Shown one piece after another: positions 43,194 through 53,139 of a stretch of 64,000 nt of DNA. Source of the DNA: a virus; the IMG/VR virus record IMGVR_UViG_3300034683_000192, positions 1-64,000 of that record; one strand, given 5' to 3'. How positions within the stretch are numbered: the stretch's first letter is position 1; each line of letters starts with the position of its first letter. The position numbers and the translations under genes are program-made. The notes below the pieces were generated by a model. The model searched no databases. It was not told the origin of the DNA and saw only the letters and a list, made by a program, of their open reading frames with translations.

Positions 43194-43222
43194 AGATGAG
43201 GAGCCATTTAGGCTCCTCATCT
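43194..43222 (-). terminator. Hairpin terminator after 43239-44297
   Basis: Perfect arms AGATGAGGAGCC and GGCTCCTCATCT with ATTTA loop. Confidence 0.75.
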
Positions 43223-43238
43223 TCAAATGGAATTTTCA

Positions 43239-44297
43239 TTATTTCGTGGGTTGGAGTTTCAGAGCTTCGTAAACGCACTTTACGATATCTGCGATTTTGT
43301 AGGAATAAGCGAGTATCGCAGTTGAGAGTTTGTGGAACAGTCCTACAAGCTGGGAAACTTCTTTCGGAAGATTCTCAAGAACTTCCTGGTACTGTTCTTT
43401 CTGTGCGTCATCGTCTTTGAATTTCTGTTTGAGTTTGGTGATGTCATTTGTCACTTTGTCAAGTGACCTCGTCATCTTCTCCATCTGTCCTTTGAAAGGA
43501 GCGATATGCTTTTCCATGATTCGGAGAAGATCGAGAATCTCCGTATAGTCGTATCCGAGTTCACCAATAGTAGATGACGTCTTGGTGTTGGTGAATACAG
43601 ATTCGAAGATTGGGAGATCTTCCTCAAAGGAAATTCCAATGACCTTAAGGTCATCAGTATACTTCTCTCCAAGGATAGATGCATAGTCGAGCTTCATTTC
43701 GACTTTGGTATTTCCGCCATCGAGAATTTCGCTGACTTGACGATCGAGTTTCGATACGTCGAATTTCAGCAGCTTCTGCATGGTCGAGTCGATCATGTTG
43801 AGGACATGTTCGACATCTCTTCTCGCAGGTACTGTTTCCGAAATTTTGATCTTGTCAAGATCTCCTCGATGTTTATCGAAGAGAGGACGAAGTTTTCTGA
43901 GATTACCTTCGTTGGTGGCGCGTACATTCTTGGTGAGACCAAAGGTCTTTCTGATGAAATCCCAAAGACCCATGGTGAGTCGTTTGAAGAAATTATAAAT
44001 CATCGTAAAGATGTCACTTACAATTCCTTCTACTGCTCCGAGAACTTCATCATACTTGTACTGTGGATTTTCATCCATATACAGATGAAATTCTCTGTCG
44101 TTCTTCAGAAATCTTTCGATTCCTGGGGAGACCGTCCGATCCTTCTTGAGTACCATCAGAACTTCAGCATACTGAGCTCCAATGTCGGACAAGTCTATGC
44201 CCATGGAACATGTATTTGACAGCGATACCGTACTGTCGACGACGTCTTCAATACTTGCGGTATCGAATACGCTGTCCAGAGCGATAGCTTGAACCAT
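43239..44297 (-). CDS. Internal head-like protein C
   Basis: 352 residues. The processing-type motif Ala-Val-Glu|Gly is at 88-91, followed by IVSDIFTMIYNFFKRLTMG, an amphipathic helix pattern shared with A, B and D. The Gly-Tyr motif ELGYDYTEILDLLRIMEK occurs near 250. The C-terminal half is charged coiled coil. It has its own terminator, and the upstream gene is terminated at 44339-44368, so it is probably transcribed separately. Confidence 0.78.
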   Translation of the reverse strand: MVQAIALDSVFDTASIEDVVDSTVSLSNTCSMGIDLSDIGAQYAEVLMVLKKDRTVSPGIERFLKNDREFHLYMDENPQYKYDEVLGAVEGIVSDIFTMIYNFFKRLTMGLWDFIRKTFGLTKNVRATNEGNLRKLRPLFDKHRGDLDKIKISETVPARRDVEHVLNMIDSTMQKLLKFDVSKLDRQVSEILDGGNTKVEMKLDYASILGEKYTDDLKVIGISFEEDLPIFESVFTNTKTSSTIGELGYDYTEILDLLRIMEKHIAPFKGQMEKMTRSLDKVTNDITKLKQKFKDDDAQKEQYQEVLENLPKEVSQLVGLFHKLSTAILAYSYKIADIVKCVYEALKLQPTK

Positions 44298-44338
44298 GAT
44301 CGATCCTCCAACAAAAAATAGTTAATAAGCATATAGTG

Positions 44339-44368
44339 ACCGGGGAAGGGTCGAAACCCTCCCCCGGT
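44339..44368 (-). terminator. Hairpin terminator after 44414-45496
   Basis: ACCGGGGAAGGG and CCCTCCCCCGGT around TCGAA with one mismatch. Confidence 0.7.
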
Positions 44369-44413
44369 TGTTCATGCTAGGCTTTTTGCGACTAGAGGTC
44401 GCAGGAACGAGTC

Positions 44414-45496
44414 CTAGGCCTTGCAGGCGCGCAGAGCGGCGCAGGCGGAGATGTACGCGCGGGGCACGAGCGAACCACGCGAAGCCACCTTGGTGGCCAC
44501 CTTGGACAGTTCGGAACCGGCCTTGCGCAGACGATCGATGGCCTTCTTGTCGTCATCGTTCTTGGCTTCGCCGGACTTTTCCAGGGCGGAAGCGCGCTTG
44601 ATGCCCATGTCGCACAGGTTCTTGAACGACTTCACCGAGCTGGGGTATTCGGCAAGACCGCCGACGATCAGCTGCGCGGTCTTGAAACCATCGCCCTTGG
44701 CGAAAGCCAGATCCCATTCGGAATCCTTCAGGGTCATGCTGTCGGTAGCCAGGGGCTTTTCCACGGTGGTGATCGAATCACCATCACGCTTCAGACCCAG
44801 GGGTTCGATCTTGTCGGAACCCAGGAGCGAAGCCACGTAGCCGTCGGTACCTTCGGCCTTGCCAGCGTCAGCACTCTTCACCGCGTCGATACCGGTAGAG
44901 ACTGCACCGGCAAACGAGATGAACTGACCCTTCTTCAGCAGGCTGAACTTCTTGTCGCTGGCCTTCTTGTCGTCGATCGAGTTCACTTCAGACAGGCTTT
45001 CCTTCGCGCGTTTGATGGCGGAAGCGAAGGAGGTGAACATGTTCCGGACCTTGGCAGCCAGAGCCACGATCTTTTCCCAGAGGCTCTTGAAGAACTTCTT
45101 CACGGCTTCCCAACCCTTGCGGATCGAGTCGCTGATGGCTTCCATGGCCATCTGGGCTTCGTTGTGGTTGCGGCCAGTGGCGTCCAGGCTTTCGACGGCG
45201 GGAATGGGGCGACCGGAGAAACGGGCCAGGGCATCACCACGGTTGATGATGGCGAGCACACCAGGCTGCAGACCGTGGTCCTTCAGCACCGTGTACATGT
45301 GTTCCAGAGCTTCGATGTCGTCGGCAGCGGAATCGGCTGCATCGGCATCGGCCACGACGGAAGCGGCTTCTTCAACGATCGAAGAAGCTTCTTCGGTACG
45401 ATCGGCGACCTGAATGTCCACGTCGATGGTGGTTTCGTCGGCGGTCGATTCGGCATCGTCCATGCGGGCGTTCAGCCCTTCAAGACCTCTCATCAT
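44414..45496 (-). CDS. Abundant internal head-like protein D
   Basis: 360 residues. An acidic Ala/Glu/Asp-rich leader carries two processing-type sites, Ala-Val-Glu|Ser (100-103) and Ala-Met-Glu|Ala (117-120). The helix ISDSIRKGWEAVKKFFKSLW follows, then a Lys/Ala-rich body. Its DNA is markedly GC-rich with optimised codons compared with neighbours A-C. That suggests it is the most abundant of the group. An acidic removable leader with a basic mature part would suit a protein packed with DNA. Confidence 0.8.
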   Translation of the reverse strand: MMRGLEGLNARMDDAESTADETTIDVDIQVADRTEEASSIVEEAASVVADADAADSAADDIEALEHMYTVLKDHGLQPGVLAIINRGDALARFSGRPIPAVESLDATGRNHNEAQMAMEAISDSIRKGWEAVKKFFKSLWEKIVALAAKVRNMFTSFASAIKRAKESLSEVNSIDDKKASDKKFSLLKKGQFISFAGAVSTGIDAVKSADAGKAEGTDGYVASLLGSDKIEPLGLKRDGDSITTVEKPLATDSMTLKDSEWDLAFAKGDGFKTAQLIVGGLAEYPSSVKSFKNLCDMGIKRASALEKSGEAKNDDDKKAIDRLRKAGSELSKVATKVASRGSLVPRAYISACAALRACKA

Positions 45497-45602
45497 TGTC
45501 TAAACTCCGGAGTTAGAAGTTATTGTCTGACAGACACATAATACTACCATAAACGATTTTCTCCACGATGGATACTTATCGTTCACCGATATATTGAAAG
45601 TC

Positions 45603-46472
45603 CTAGAGGTTCCAACTTGTCTGCATGAGCAGCAATGTCAGATAGCGATCAACGTCACCATCGATCTGCATAGGACGTTCAACCGATTGGGGAAGAAGCT
45701 TGAATCTGGGGTCGAATACAAAAACCCCTTCAGGTGTACGAACAGGGAATCGCTCAAGCATAGGACGCAGCTTCTTCACGTAGTCCTGCTGCATGACGAT
45801 ATCGCATTGCCTCCAGTATGGGCGATCACCCTTAGCGAAGAGGCTGTATAGTATCGTCAGAACAAAGCTTGCCTGAGTTCTTGCGATTTTGGATGTGCGA
45901 GTAAACAGATCTTCATCATCTCTGATGGGACGTGTGAACTCTCTCAAGTATGAGATGAACTTGTCGTGTAATTCCTGATAGATGAATCTGTCAGGACGAA
46001 CATCGACTTCGGGATCTTTCAACTCAATGTGTCTGAGTGACAACACCGCAGCTTCGAATTCGTGACCGATTTCGTAACCTTTGAAATTGCCGTCGAGCCC
46101 ACTGATGATGTTGCACACATCCATAGGCAAGCCGAACGATCTCTGTGACGGTACGTTAAATTCCATGAAGGCTCTCGCAAAGTCAGCAATGACCATCATT
46201 GCGTTGAATGCGATATCCTTACGGATTTCTTTTCCGTACATGGTAACGTATTTACCCCAGGATGTTCTCGGGACACTCGTCACTTCGTTGTGGTAAACTT
46301 GAGCATGTGCGTATGCATGTTCTTCTGAGATGAAGTCAGTATTGATTTCACGCAGAAGACGAAGACCATACATCACGAATGCTTGGTCGTCAGGGCTTCC
46401 TTTGATGGCAGAGATCCCCGCTTGATAGCGGATATCCATCATCGATTTTCCATTGGTGCTCAGCAATTCCAT
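45603..46472 (-). CDS. Hypothetical virion protein, 289 residues
   Basis: ATG 46472 behind AAAAGGAATAGCC, two bases past the upstream stop. Soluble, helical and mixed charge, with no processing-type leader, membrane segment or catalytic motif. It begins MELLSTNGKSMMDIRYQAG. By position between head-like and tail-like genes it is probably structural or an assembly factor. Confidence 0.72.
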   Translation of the reverse strand: MELLSTNGKSMMDIRYQAGISAIKGSPDDQAFVMYGLRLLREINTDFISEEHAYAHAQVYHNEVTSVPRTSWGKYVTMYGKEIRKDIAFNAMMVIADFARAFMEFNVPSQRSFGLPMDVCNIISGLDGNFKGYEIGHEFEAAVLSLRHIELKDPEVDVRPDRFIYQELHDKFISYLREFTRPIRDDEDLFTRTSKIARTQASFVLTILYSLFAKGDRPYWRQCDIVMQQDYVKKLRPMLERFPVRTPEGVFVFDPRFKLLPQSVERPMQIDGDVDRYLTLLLMQTSWNL

Positions 46473-46474
46473 GG

Positions 46475-47458
46475 CTATTCCTTTTCGTACGCGGCGATCT
46501 TACGATCGACATCGGTGATAGCCTTGTCGTAAGCGTCGATAATCTTCATCAGCTTCTGGTATTCAGGGCTGTTCGGATCGACTCCACTTGCGTTCATGCG
46601 AAGAAGAGTGACGCTGGTTTCGAGCCATTCTTTGAAGTCTTTGTTCTTGATGTATCTGGAATGCATCCAGTCGTCCCAGAGAGACAGAATGCCAGTCAGG
46701 AAGTTAAACCCGATGACACCCTGTTCGAGGTAGTGTGATGCAGTACCAGTCAAAGACGATGGAGAAAAGAAGTCAAGGAAGGATCGATTGTTCGCATAAA
46801 GCAGAAGATCTTGATTCTTTTGCTTAAGCGCAGCGACATCCTTCAGGAAAGAATAGTTTCGATCCTTGTTGACTGCATTGTTCAGGATCTTCGCGTATTC
46901 GTCCATATGCTTCTTCATGAAGTCAGCGCGATATCCGATTACGGTGGAATCCTGCTTGACACAAGTCTTCAGGAAATGATCCCACACGCACTGAGTGTAC
47001 TTGATGTACAGATCAGTTTCACGCAAGATCCCAAGCAGCATCACGTTGGAGATGCTGCAATCGAACATGTTGATAGCTTCGCCAGGTACGAGCTTGTCGA
47101 TACCTTTTCGAACTTCGCTCAGGATCTTGAGAAGAGTGATGCCAGCAAGCTTCGTTGCTCCAAACATCTGATCTCGTTCAGCGACGAGTGCTCCCTTCGT
47201 CAGGAGCTTACCGATATTTGGGATGATGTACCCGACATCGTTCTTGTTCGACTTATCGAACTGATGCTGATAGTACTTATCGTAAAATCCATGCATTGCA
47301 GTCTTGTCAAACGCACTGATGGTTTTCACGATGTTGTCGACATCACTGATTTGCGAAGCGACGATCTGGTTGATCTGGTCCTTTGTCAACGCCTTCATCT
47401 TGATCTTGGACTTGAGCAGATCGAGAATCGACGTTTCGAGCGCTTTGTAGATGTTCAT
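46475..47458 (-). CDS. Hypothetical virion protein, 327 residues
   Basis: ATG 47458 behind AAGGAGCAGATCA. It starts MNIYKALETSILDLLKSKIK, where Ala-Leu-Glu at 6-8 resembles the processing motif but is followed by Thr and lies very near the start, so I do not claim cleavage. The rest is helical. Part of the tightly packed minus operon 45603-48567. Not recognised. Confidence 0.72.
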   Translation of the reverse strand: MNIYKALETSILDLLKSKIKMKALTKDQINQIVASQISDVDNIVKTISAFDKTAMHGFYDKYYQHQFDKSNKNDVGYIIPNIGKLLTKGALVAERDQMFGATKLAGITLLKILSEVRKGIDKLVPGEAINMFDCSISNVMLLGILRETDLYIKYTQCVWDHFLKTCVKQDSTVIGYRADFMKKHMDEYAKILNNAVNKDRNYSFLKDVAALKQKNQDLLLYANNRSFLDFFSPSSLTGTASHYLEQGVIGFNFLTGILSLWDDWMHSRYIKNKDFKEWLETSVTLLRMNASGVDPNSPEYQKLMKIIDAYDKAITDVDRKIAAYEKE

Positions 47459-47469
47459 TGATCTGCTCC

Positions 47470-48567
47470 TTAAAACTTCGGCGCTGTGGACTGATAGTAA
47501 GCCTGCATGATCGACTTCAGATCATACCGTTCATTTTTCGCCTGGGACTTCAGCTGATCGAACTTGTATTCGCCGTGCTTGTCAGAACCGTGAATATAAA
47601 CTTCCACGACCTCGTACGACGCGTCGATGACGGCTACCATCATCGAGAAAGTGCGGGAGAAGTACTTGTTGCGATCTCCCGGCTTCTTGAAATTGCAGCC
47701 GTTCTTATGGCACCACTCGTCGAATTCCCGCTTCTGGTAGATATGCACCGCATTGGCGATGTTCTGCTTTTCAGGATAGAACCCGACGAGCTTCAGCAGG
47801 AAGTTGAACAAGCCATTTCTCTGCTCGTTCATCATGGTATCGAGCATACCAGTCTTGTCGTCCTTACGAGCTCTGTTGCGCTTCTTCAGAAGATCAAGCT
47901 CGAAGAAGAAATCCTGAATGAATCGGATTTCACCGACAGAGGCCTGGAACCAACGCTTGAACATGGACGGCTTAAAGTTGACGGAGAAGAATGCCTCGGC
48001 AACATTGTCAGGAATGAACATCGGCATGAGCTGCACGAATACGTTCACTGACAACTGATTCTTCGGATTTCCGTCGATGTTGAACTTGATTTCGATGATC
48101 TTTCCGCTCGGCAGATTCACCTTGTCAGGAATCTCGATAGCACGAGCTCCGCCTTGTTGTCCCTCGATCTTGTCACCGATGATGACGTTCATCTTGCCAC
48201 CATTCCAGTTCTCCATACCTTTGATAAGGTCAGCGGAATCCTGGAACTGAAGCATTTCTGTGGCGATGATATCGAGAGCCTGTTTCACGGTACGAGATGA
48301 ATCGACCATGGTGTTAAGCTGCATCGCAGTCAAAATCCAGCCGATGTACATGTTTTGCATGGTCAGAAGCAGATCACCAAGGATCTGTTCATCAGCACAT
48401 TCACGCTGGATGTAGACACGGGAGGCCACCATCGAACGCTTTATGTGTTGGGGAAGACTTTTGGAAATCCTGTCCTCACCCGTCCGGATAAGATCGATGA
48501 GGTTCTTGAAGCTAAGATCCCCATTCTTGTCACGGAGATCGATGTCGAATCCGATGAGACTTGCCAT
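47470..48567 (-). CDS. Hypothetical virion or tail protein, 365 residues
   Basis: ATG 48567 (MASLIGFDIDLRDKNGDL) is chosen for GGAGGCCTCCACAA. An in-frame start at 48618 has no site. Helical N-terminus, a beta-rich middle (VNLPSGKIIEIKFNIDGN) and a basic C-terminal half. It heads the minus operon and is divergent from the baseplate genes at 48662, so late expression with them is likely. Confidence 0.75.
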   Translation of the reverse strand: MASLIGFDIDLRDKNGDLSFKNLIDLIRTGEDRISKSLPQHIKRSMVASRVYIQRECADEQILGDLLLTMQNMYIGWILTAMQLNTMVDSSRTVKQALDIIATEMLQFQDSADLIKGMENWNGGKMNVIIGDKIEGQQGGARAIEIPDKVNLPSGKIIEIKFNIDGNPKNQLSVNVFVQLMPMFIPDNVAEAFFSVNFKPSMFKRWFQASVGEIRFIQDFFFELDLLKKRNRARKDDKTGMLDTMMNEQRNGLFNFLLKLVGFYPEKQNIANAVHIYQKREFDEWCHKNGCNFKKPGDRNKYFSRTFSMMVAVIDASYEVVEVYIHGSDKHGEYKFDQLKSQAKNERYDLKSIMQAYYQSTAPKF

Positions 48568-48661
48568 TTGTGGAGGCCTCCAGAAAAAGAATTTTGCCGA
48601 GAATAGGTGGTCGACCATACTATGATTTTTTACAAATCCTCAGATTTGAGAGGTATTTCCA

Positions 48662-49885
48662 ATGGCCGATTCTACAAAAGCCAATTATGCCGATCAGGAA
48701 GATGCTCTTCGTCGGCAACTTGAAGCTACCATAGAAGCAGAACTCAAACTTTTCTTCGAATCGGTGCTGGAACACTCATATAAGTATTCCGCAGCCGGTT
48801 CCCACTTTGCACAATTTCATAAGGCTCTTGCCCGTATAGATAGATTTGGTAACAGAACAATAACCCAGAATCACGAGTATTCTGGTTTGGTGTTTTTTAC
48901 AAGACCGACTATCAATTTTACAGAAGCAAACTTGAGACAGCACCGAATTCTCAACATGCTGGAGACACTTGATCCCCAGTCGACTCAATTCATGATTCGT
49001 ATGCTGCTCGATAGCGATTTGTCACAAACTCCATATTTTCAAGATCTTGTCGGGAGATCTCCTCTTATCGATGGGAATTCTCCTTTCATTACTCCTCTTT
49101 CAAACTGCTGTGATACACTCGGTGGTGCACCAAACCTTACCATGGAGACGTATACCACTGAAGGTGGTTTGTTCTCTGAAGCACAGTCAATGCCAGTTGG
49201 ATCGGATAGAAGCGCAAAACCTATCGATCTGTCACTAGCATTTACTGATATTCAGGGTGGTATTTGTCATGCCATTTTGATGTACTGGTTTTTGTACATG
49301 GATCTTCTCCAGCGTGGGGAAGTTGTTCAGTACACTAGAGATTTTGAACAACGTCGTATGGGATGGACGTCATCCATTTATCGATTCATGCTCGATCCGA
49401 CGAGACAGTACATTACCAAGTGGTGTAAGTTTACAGGATGCTTTCCTACAAGTATCCCATCTGCATCAGTACTTGACTACAACTCGGCAGAAGGATTTGT
49501 AGAAGCAGCAAAAAAGATTAACGTAACGTTTAAATGCAACCATGTTGGATATCCTCAGGATCCAGTTATCTTGAAGGAGTTCAACATGCTTGTCAAGAAA
49601 TTCTGCGGGAGCATCGATACCTCAGCTTATGTGAGACTTACGACAAATCCAGAACACAACTACGTTGGGTTGCCGTACATCACGACTACACAATACGGCC
49701 CGAGATTGGATTTCTATGCTCCTAAGTACGAACTCGAAGATACTGTGATTCAGGACCTCGAACAAGCTTCTGAGAATATCGCACAAAAGAAGCTTGAATA
49801 CGAAGCACGAATCAAAGCACTTCGTGCACAGTACTCAAATCAGCAGAATCAGACTTCTTCTGACCCTAACATTGTCTACGTTTAA
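48662..49885 (+). CDS. Baseplate or tail protein, 407 residues
   Basis: ATG 48662 behind AGAGGTATTTCCA. A mixed helical and beta protein: a helical start, a middle with GDLVVQYTR-like strands and a coiled-coil end (QDLEQASENIAQKKLEYEAR). Followed 11 bases later by the 960-residue gp6-like gene, so probably a partner in the same wedge or neck complex. No family recognised by sequence alone. Confidence 0.72.
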   Translation: MADSTKANYADQEDALRRQLEATIEAELKLFFESVLEHSYKYSAAGSHFAQFHKALARIDRFGNRTITQNHEYSGLVFFTRPTINFTEANLRQHRILNMLETLDPQSTQFMIRMLLDSDLSQTPYFQDLVGRSPLIDGNSPFITPLSNCCDTLGGAPNLTMETYTTEGGLFSEAQSMPVGSDRSAKPIDLSLAFTDIQGGICHAILMYWFLYMDLLQRGEVVQYTRDFEQRRMGWTSSIYRFMLDPTRQYITKWCKFTGCFPTSIPSASVLDYNSAEGFVEAAKKINVTFKCNHVGYPQDPVILKEFNMLVKKFCGSIDTSAYVRLTTNPEHNYVGLPYITTTQYGPRLDFYAPKYELEDTVIQDLEQASENIAQKKLEYEARIKALRAQYSNQQNQTSSDPNIVYV

Positions 49886-49896
49886 GGAGACGATAC

Positions 49897-52779
49897 ATGT
49901 CATTGGCTGACACGAACACTCCTCTCAATATTCTCAAGAATCCGATCAATGTACAGAAACTCGTTGTTGACGACGTTCTCGATCGGTGGCAAGGTAAGCT
50001 TACCATGGTTGATCCAAACAACGTGGCAATGCACCTTATCGAAATGGCATCTACTCTTACTGCAAATTTCTCTGCTTCCGCAGAACGAGCACTTGCTGCT
50101 GGGAATAGCCTTCGAGCTCAGACGTCGGAAGATCTGGCAAAGCACATGTCAGACTACGATTACGTGGGAATGTATTCCACCCCATCGACGACGCAACTTC
50201 TTCTTACTCTCTCGAAGAATCATCTCATCACTTACGGTAAAGATTTCAATGACGTCTACAAAAAGATCGTTATCCCTAAGGACACGATCTTTGTTGTGGG
50301 TGATACGGCATTTGGAATCTACTATCCAATCGAGATAAGAATCAATAAGTCCACAGGTGCTGTTCTTGTGGTTCACGATACAGAAGAAACCAATCCTCTT
50401 CTGGAGCTCAATCAGAACATCGTGAACTTCACCGAACAGACTTTTCTCAATACGAAATTTCTTGGTATCAAGATTCCTGTCTATCAGTTCGTCCGTCAGG
50501 TACTGACTGAAGATACGATCCCTGGCCGAGGATTTGCAAAACAGTATTCTTACATTGACAAGTTCTACGCAGTCAGAATTTTTACGATTCTTAATGACAA
50601 GAAAGTAGAACTGTCACAGTCATTTGCGGTCGATACCTATGACCCAACCAAACCGACAGCGAGACTCATGGTTTATCCTGAGCAGAATAAGTTTACAGTC
50701 AACATTCCTCAAGTCTATTTCTCCAATGGACAAATAGGAAGTAAAATCATTATCGAGCTCTTCGTCACGAAAGGAGAGATCGATATGGATATCAGTACAA
50801 TCCCTCCTGAAAGTATCCGCTGTCAGTTCAATACATCGGTCGTAAATGACCCGTATTCAAAGGTACTGGACACTCACCCAGATGCTACCCTCGCTGTGGC
50901 TACGAGTCGTATCTCTGGTGGTTCTGATGGACTTACATTTGAAGAGAGACGGCAGCGGGTAGTCAATAGCGCATTCTACGCTACATCTCTTACTACCCCC
51001 ATGGATCTTCAGGCATTCTTTGAAGATTCAGGATTCCGTGCAGTTAAGTACAAGGATGATCTCACCAATCTTATCTACTTCGTATATCGTGCGCTTGAAG
51101 ACGATACGAATACGATTGTTCCTGCTACCACAGGACAGATCAAGTTGGTGGAATCTACTCCAACTACTGTATCCAGCATTAAGAAATATCTCGATGGATT
51201 GATCACGATCCTTCCGACCACGCTCTATCGATATTCGTCCAGCGATCAAGCATGTGCTCCTGTGACTGATACCGATATGACTCTTCTTGCACAAATGACC
51301 AAAAAAGAATTGGTCAGTGAATTCAACTCGACGGAGTACATGAGATCGCCATTTCACATTCGTCTCATTCAAGACGGACGATACTCGAAAGCGAGTTCGT
51401 ATAACTTGATGAATCCGTATGTGGAAGATATCGTATTTGAAAAAGAAAACTCGAATATTCTCGCGCAGATGGTTACTGGTGCTGCCACCATTCATCATCA
51501 GAATAATGGTTCTGGTGGGTATCGTGTACAGTTTCTGGTAAACAAATCGCAGGACCTTCTTCAAATTCCTGAAGATCAATTGTACGTGTACCTCTATACT
51601 GAATCCTCGGATGGAATGCTCGTTGGACTCAGACTCAACTATATCGGAATGCTTGGTGAGGCATACCTCTACGATGGAGTGATCGAAACAGATTACTACA
51701 TCTCAAGAGATCACCTGATCAATGCAACATCCCTTACTGACGGTGTAACTGAATGGGAACATCTCATCAGTCTTAAGGGTAAGTTCCATCTGGTATTCAT
51801 GGTCAACAAAGACTATTTCTCTGGAGTGTATACGGAACCATCCATGTATACTGGTGTTCCGCAGAAACTCCAGTCGAAGTATGCTGTCATGATTCGTCAG
51901 TCGTGTACGATCGAACTTGGTCACGCACTTGACGATGTAGTCTATAACGACACAGAACTTTCGTGGACTGGTAAAGACTATGCCAGATGGTTGGAGAATG
52001 TCTACATGACGTATCCGACTGATGTGTATCAGACAGACGAGAATGGAATTCCTGTTCTTGTTCCTGATGCAGAAGGTGTACCTCAACTGGTCAAACTGCA
52101 CGATGCTGGAGATGTCATTTACGATGACTATAACCAGCCAAGAATTCTCTACGCTGAAGGATCCGTCAGATACGATCAGGAAGGAAAACCTATCATCATC
52201 TCGGATCGAGTAAAGCAGTACTACATCAATGCACTCATGGTTGATGCAAGGCTGTATCTTAGTGAACATCCCACACAAAAGACGTACCGAGAAAAGCTGA
52301 CCAAAGTACTTGAGTCTTACTTTACTACGGTACGAACTGCAATCGATAAACTTCTCGAACGTGACTTCATGTATTTCCGACCACTCAGGACGATGGGTAA
52401 TGCCAAGTTCTATATCGGTGATGGCGCTGTGATTAACATGGCGCTCAACATGAAGTTCAAGTTCAAGTGTCACGTAGCTGGATCTATTGTTGCAGATACA
52501 GCAATGCAACAAGTGATCAAAGAAGCGATCATTGCTATCGTTGAACCTCTCATCAAGGTATCGCCGATATCTTTGACCGACATTGCAAATCAGGTTAAAG
52601 CAAAAATCGATTCGATCGAATCGATAGATGTTCTCGGGATCAACGATACCGTGGATCTTCAGACCATCTCGATCGATGACAATAGCGTACAGCCGTCGAT
52701 TTCGCAGGAACTCTATCTGACTGAGTCAGGTACTCTTGCGGTACAAAAGGCTGTCGATATTGAGTTCGTTTCGATTTAG
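49897..52779 (+). CDS. Baseplate wedge protein, T4 gp6-like / baseplate-J-like
   Basis: 960 residues. The centre (GGSDGLTFEERRQRVVNSAF, then TPMDLQAFFEDSGFRAVKYK near 335-385) fits the baseplate-J pattern: Gly-Gly-x-Asp, a Glu-Glu-Arg-x-Arg helix and T-x-x-D-x-x. Before it lies a wedge-like N-terminus, after it repeated beta domains and a C-terminal helical bundle. The length exceeds T4 gp6 (660). It would form the contractile-tail baseplate ring. A terminator follows. Confidence 0.65.
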   Translation: MSLADTNTPLNILKNPINVQKLVVDDVLDRWQGKLTMVDPNNVAMHLIEMASTLTANFSASAERALAAGNSLRAQTSEDLAKHMSDYDYVGMYSTPSTTQLLLTLSKNHLITYGKDFNDVYKKIVIPKDTIFVVGDTAFGIYYPIEIRINKSTGAVLVVHDTEETNPLLELNQNIVNFTEQTFLNTKFLGIKIPVYQFVRQVLTEDTIPGRGFAKQYSYIDKFYAVRIFTILNDKKVELSQSFAVDTYDPTKPTARLMVYPEQNKFTVNIPQVYFSNGQIGSKIIIELFVTKGEIDMDISTIPPESIRCQFNTSVVNDPYSKVLDTHPDATLAVATSRISGGSDGLTFEERRQRVVNSAFYATSLTTPMDLQAFFEDSGFRAVKYKDDLTNLIYFVYRALEDDTNTIVPATTGQIKLVESTPTTVSSIKKYLDGLITILPTTLYRYSSSDQACAPVTDTDMTLLAQMTKKELVSEFNSTEYMRSPFHIRLIQDGRYSKASSYNLMNPYVEDIVFEKENSNILAQMVTGAATIHHQNNGSGGYRVQFLVNKSQDLLQIPEDQLYVYLYTESSDGMLVGLRLNYIGMLGEAYLYDGVIETDYYISRDHLINATSLTDGVTEWEHLISLKGKFHLVFMVNKDYFSGVYTEPSMYTGVPQKLQSKYAVMIRQSCTIELGHALDDVVYNDTELSWTGKDYARWLENVYMTYPTDVYQTDENGIPVLVPDAEGVPQLVKLHDAGDVIYDDYNQPRILYAEGSVRYDQEGKPIIISDRVKQYYINALMVDARLYLSEHPTQKTYREKLTKVLESYFTTVRTAIDKLLERDFMYFRPLRTMGNAKFYIGDGAVINMALNMKFKFKCHVAGSIVADTAMQQVIKEAIIAIVEPLIKVSPISLTDIANQVKAKIDSIESIDVLGINDTVDLQTISIDDNSVQPSISQELYLTESGTLAVQKAVDIEFVSI

Positions 52780-52807
52780 ACAAAAAGAAATCGTACAGTG
52801 AAGATAG

Positions 52808-52839
52808 CTGGATGGGCCCCTTTGCGGGGGCCCATCCAG
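52808..52839. terminator. Bidirectional hairpin terminator
   Basis: CTGGATGGGCCCC and GGGGCCCATCCAG around TTTGCG, between convergent genes ending at 52779 and 52840. Confidence 0.75.
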
Positions 52840-53139
52840 TCAATTGTATCCTATATCCCTTGGGTGGATAGTCAGACACAATTCGATCTTGAGATCGAAA
52901 ATCCGATCAAGGATCTTCTTATCTTCAGTGAGAGTTGTCGTAATCCCATTTGCCTCGAGCATCAGAATTTCCCGTTCATCGGGATTATCTGGATTGATCT
53001 TGGCAATGGATACACAAGGATCATCTCCTTTGAAGAAGATGAGTCTACCTTCGAGGACGATGTCGTCCTCGATTTGGTGTAGATGACATTCTGCGAAGAC
53101 GCCATCAAAGAATCGTTCTTTTCTGATGTAAGTCGTCAT
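52840..53139 (-). CDS. Small protein, paralogue of 53136-53486
   Basis: 99 residues. FFDGVFAECHLHQIEDDIVL, then EGRLIFFKGDDPCVSI, aligns with YEVVVRQMSAVDDTVLECRIVF, then PYGNDQSVQCN, of the gene before it, including the DDxVLE and GxDxxV spacing. The starts and stops overlap by four bases. A tandem duplication, probably of a small early protein. Fold and function unknown. Confidence 0.7.
   Translation of the reverse strand: MTTYIRKERFFDGVFAECHLHQIEDDIVLEGRLIFFKGDDPCVSIAKINPDNPDEREILMLEANGITTTLTEDKKILDRIFDLKIELCLTIHPRDIGYN

Noticed and set aside
51703-52512. 269-residue minus-strand frame
   Set aside because: Opposite the baseplate gene, rich in Ile/Arg/His typical of antisense shadows.
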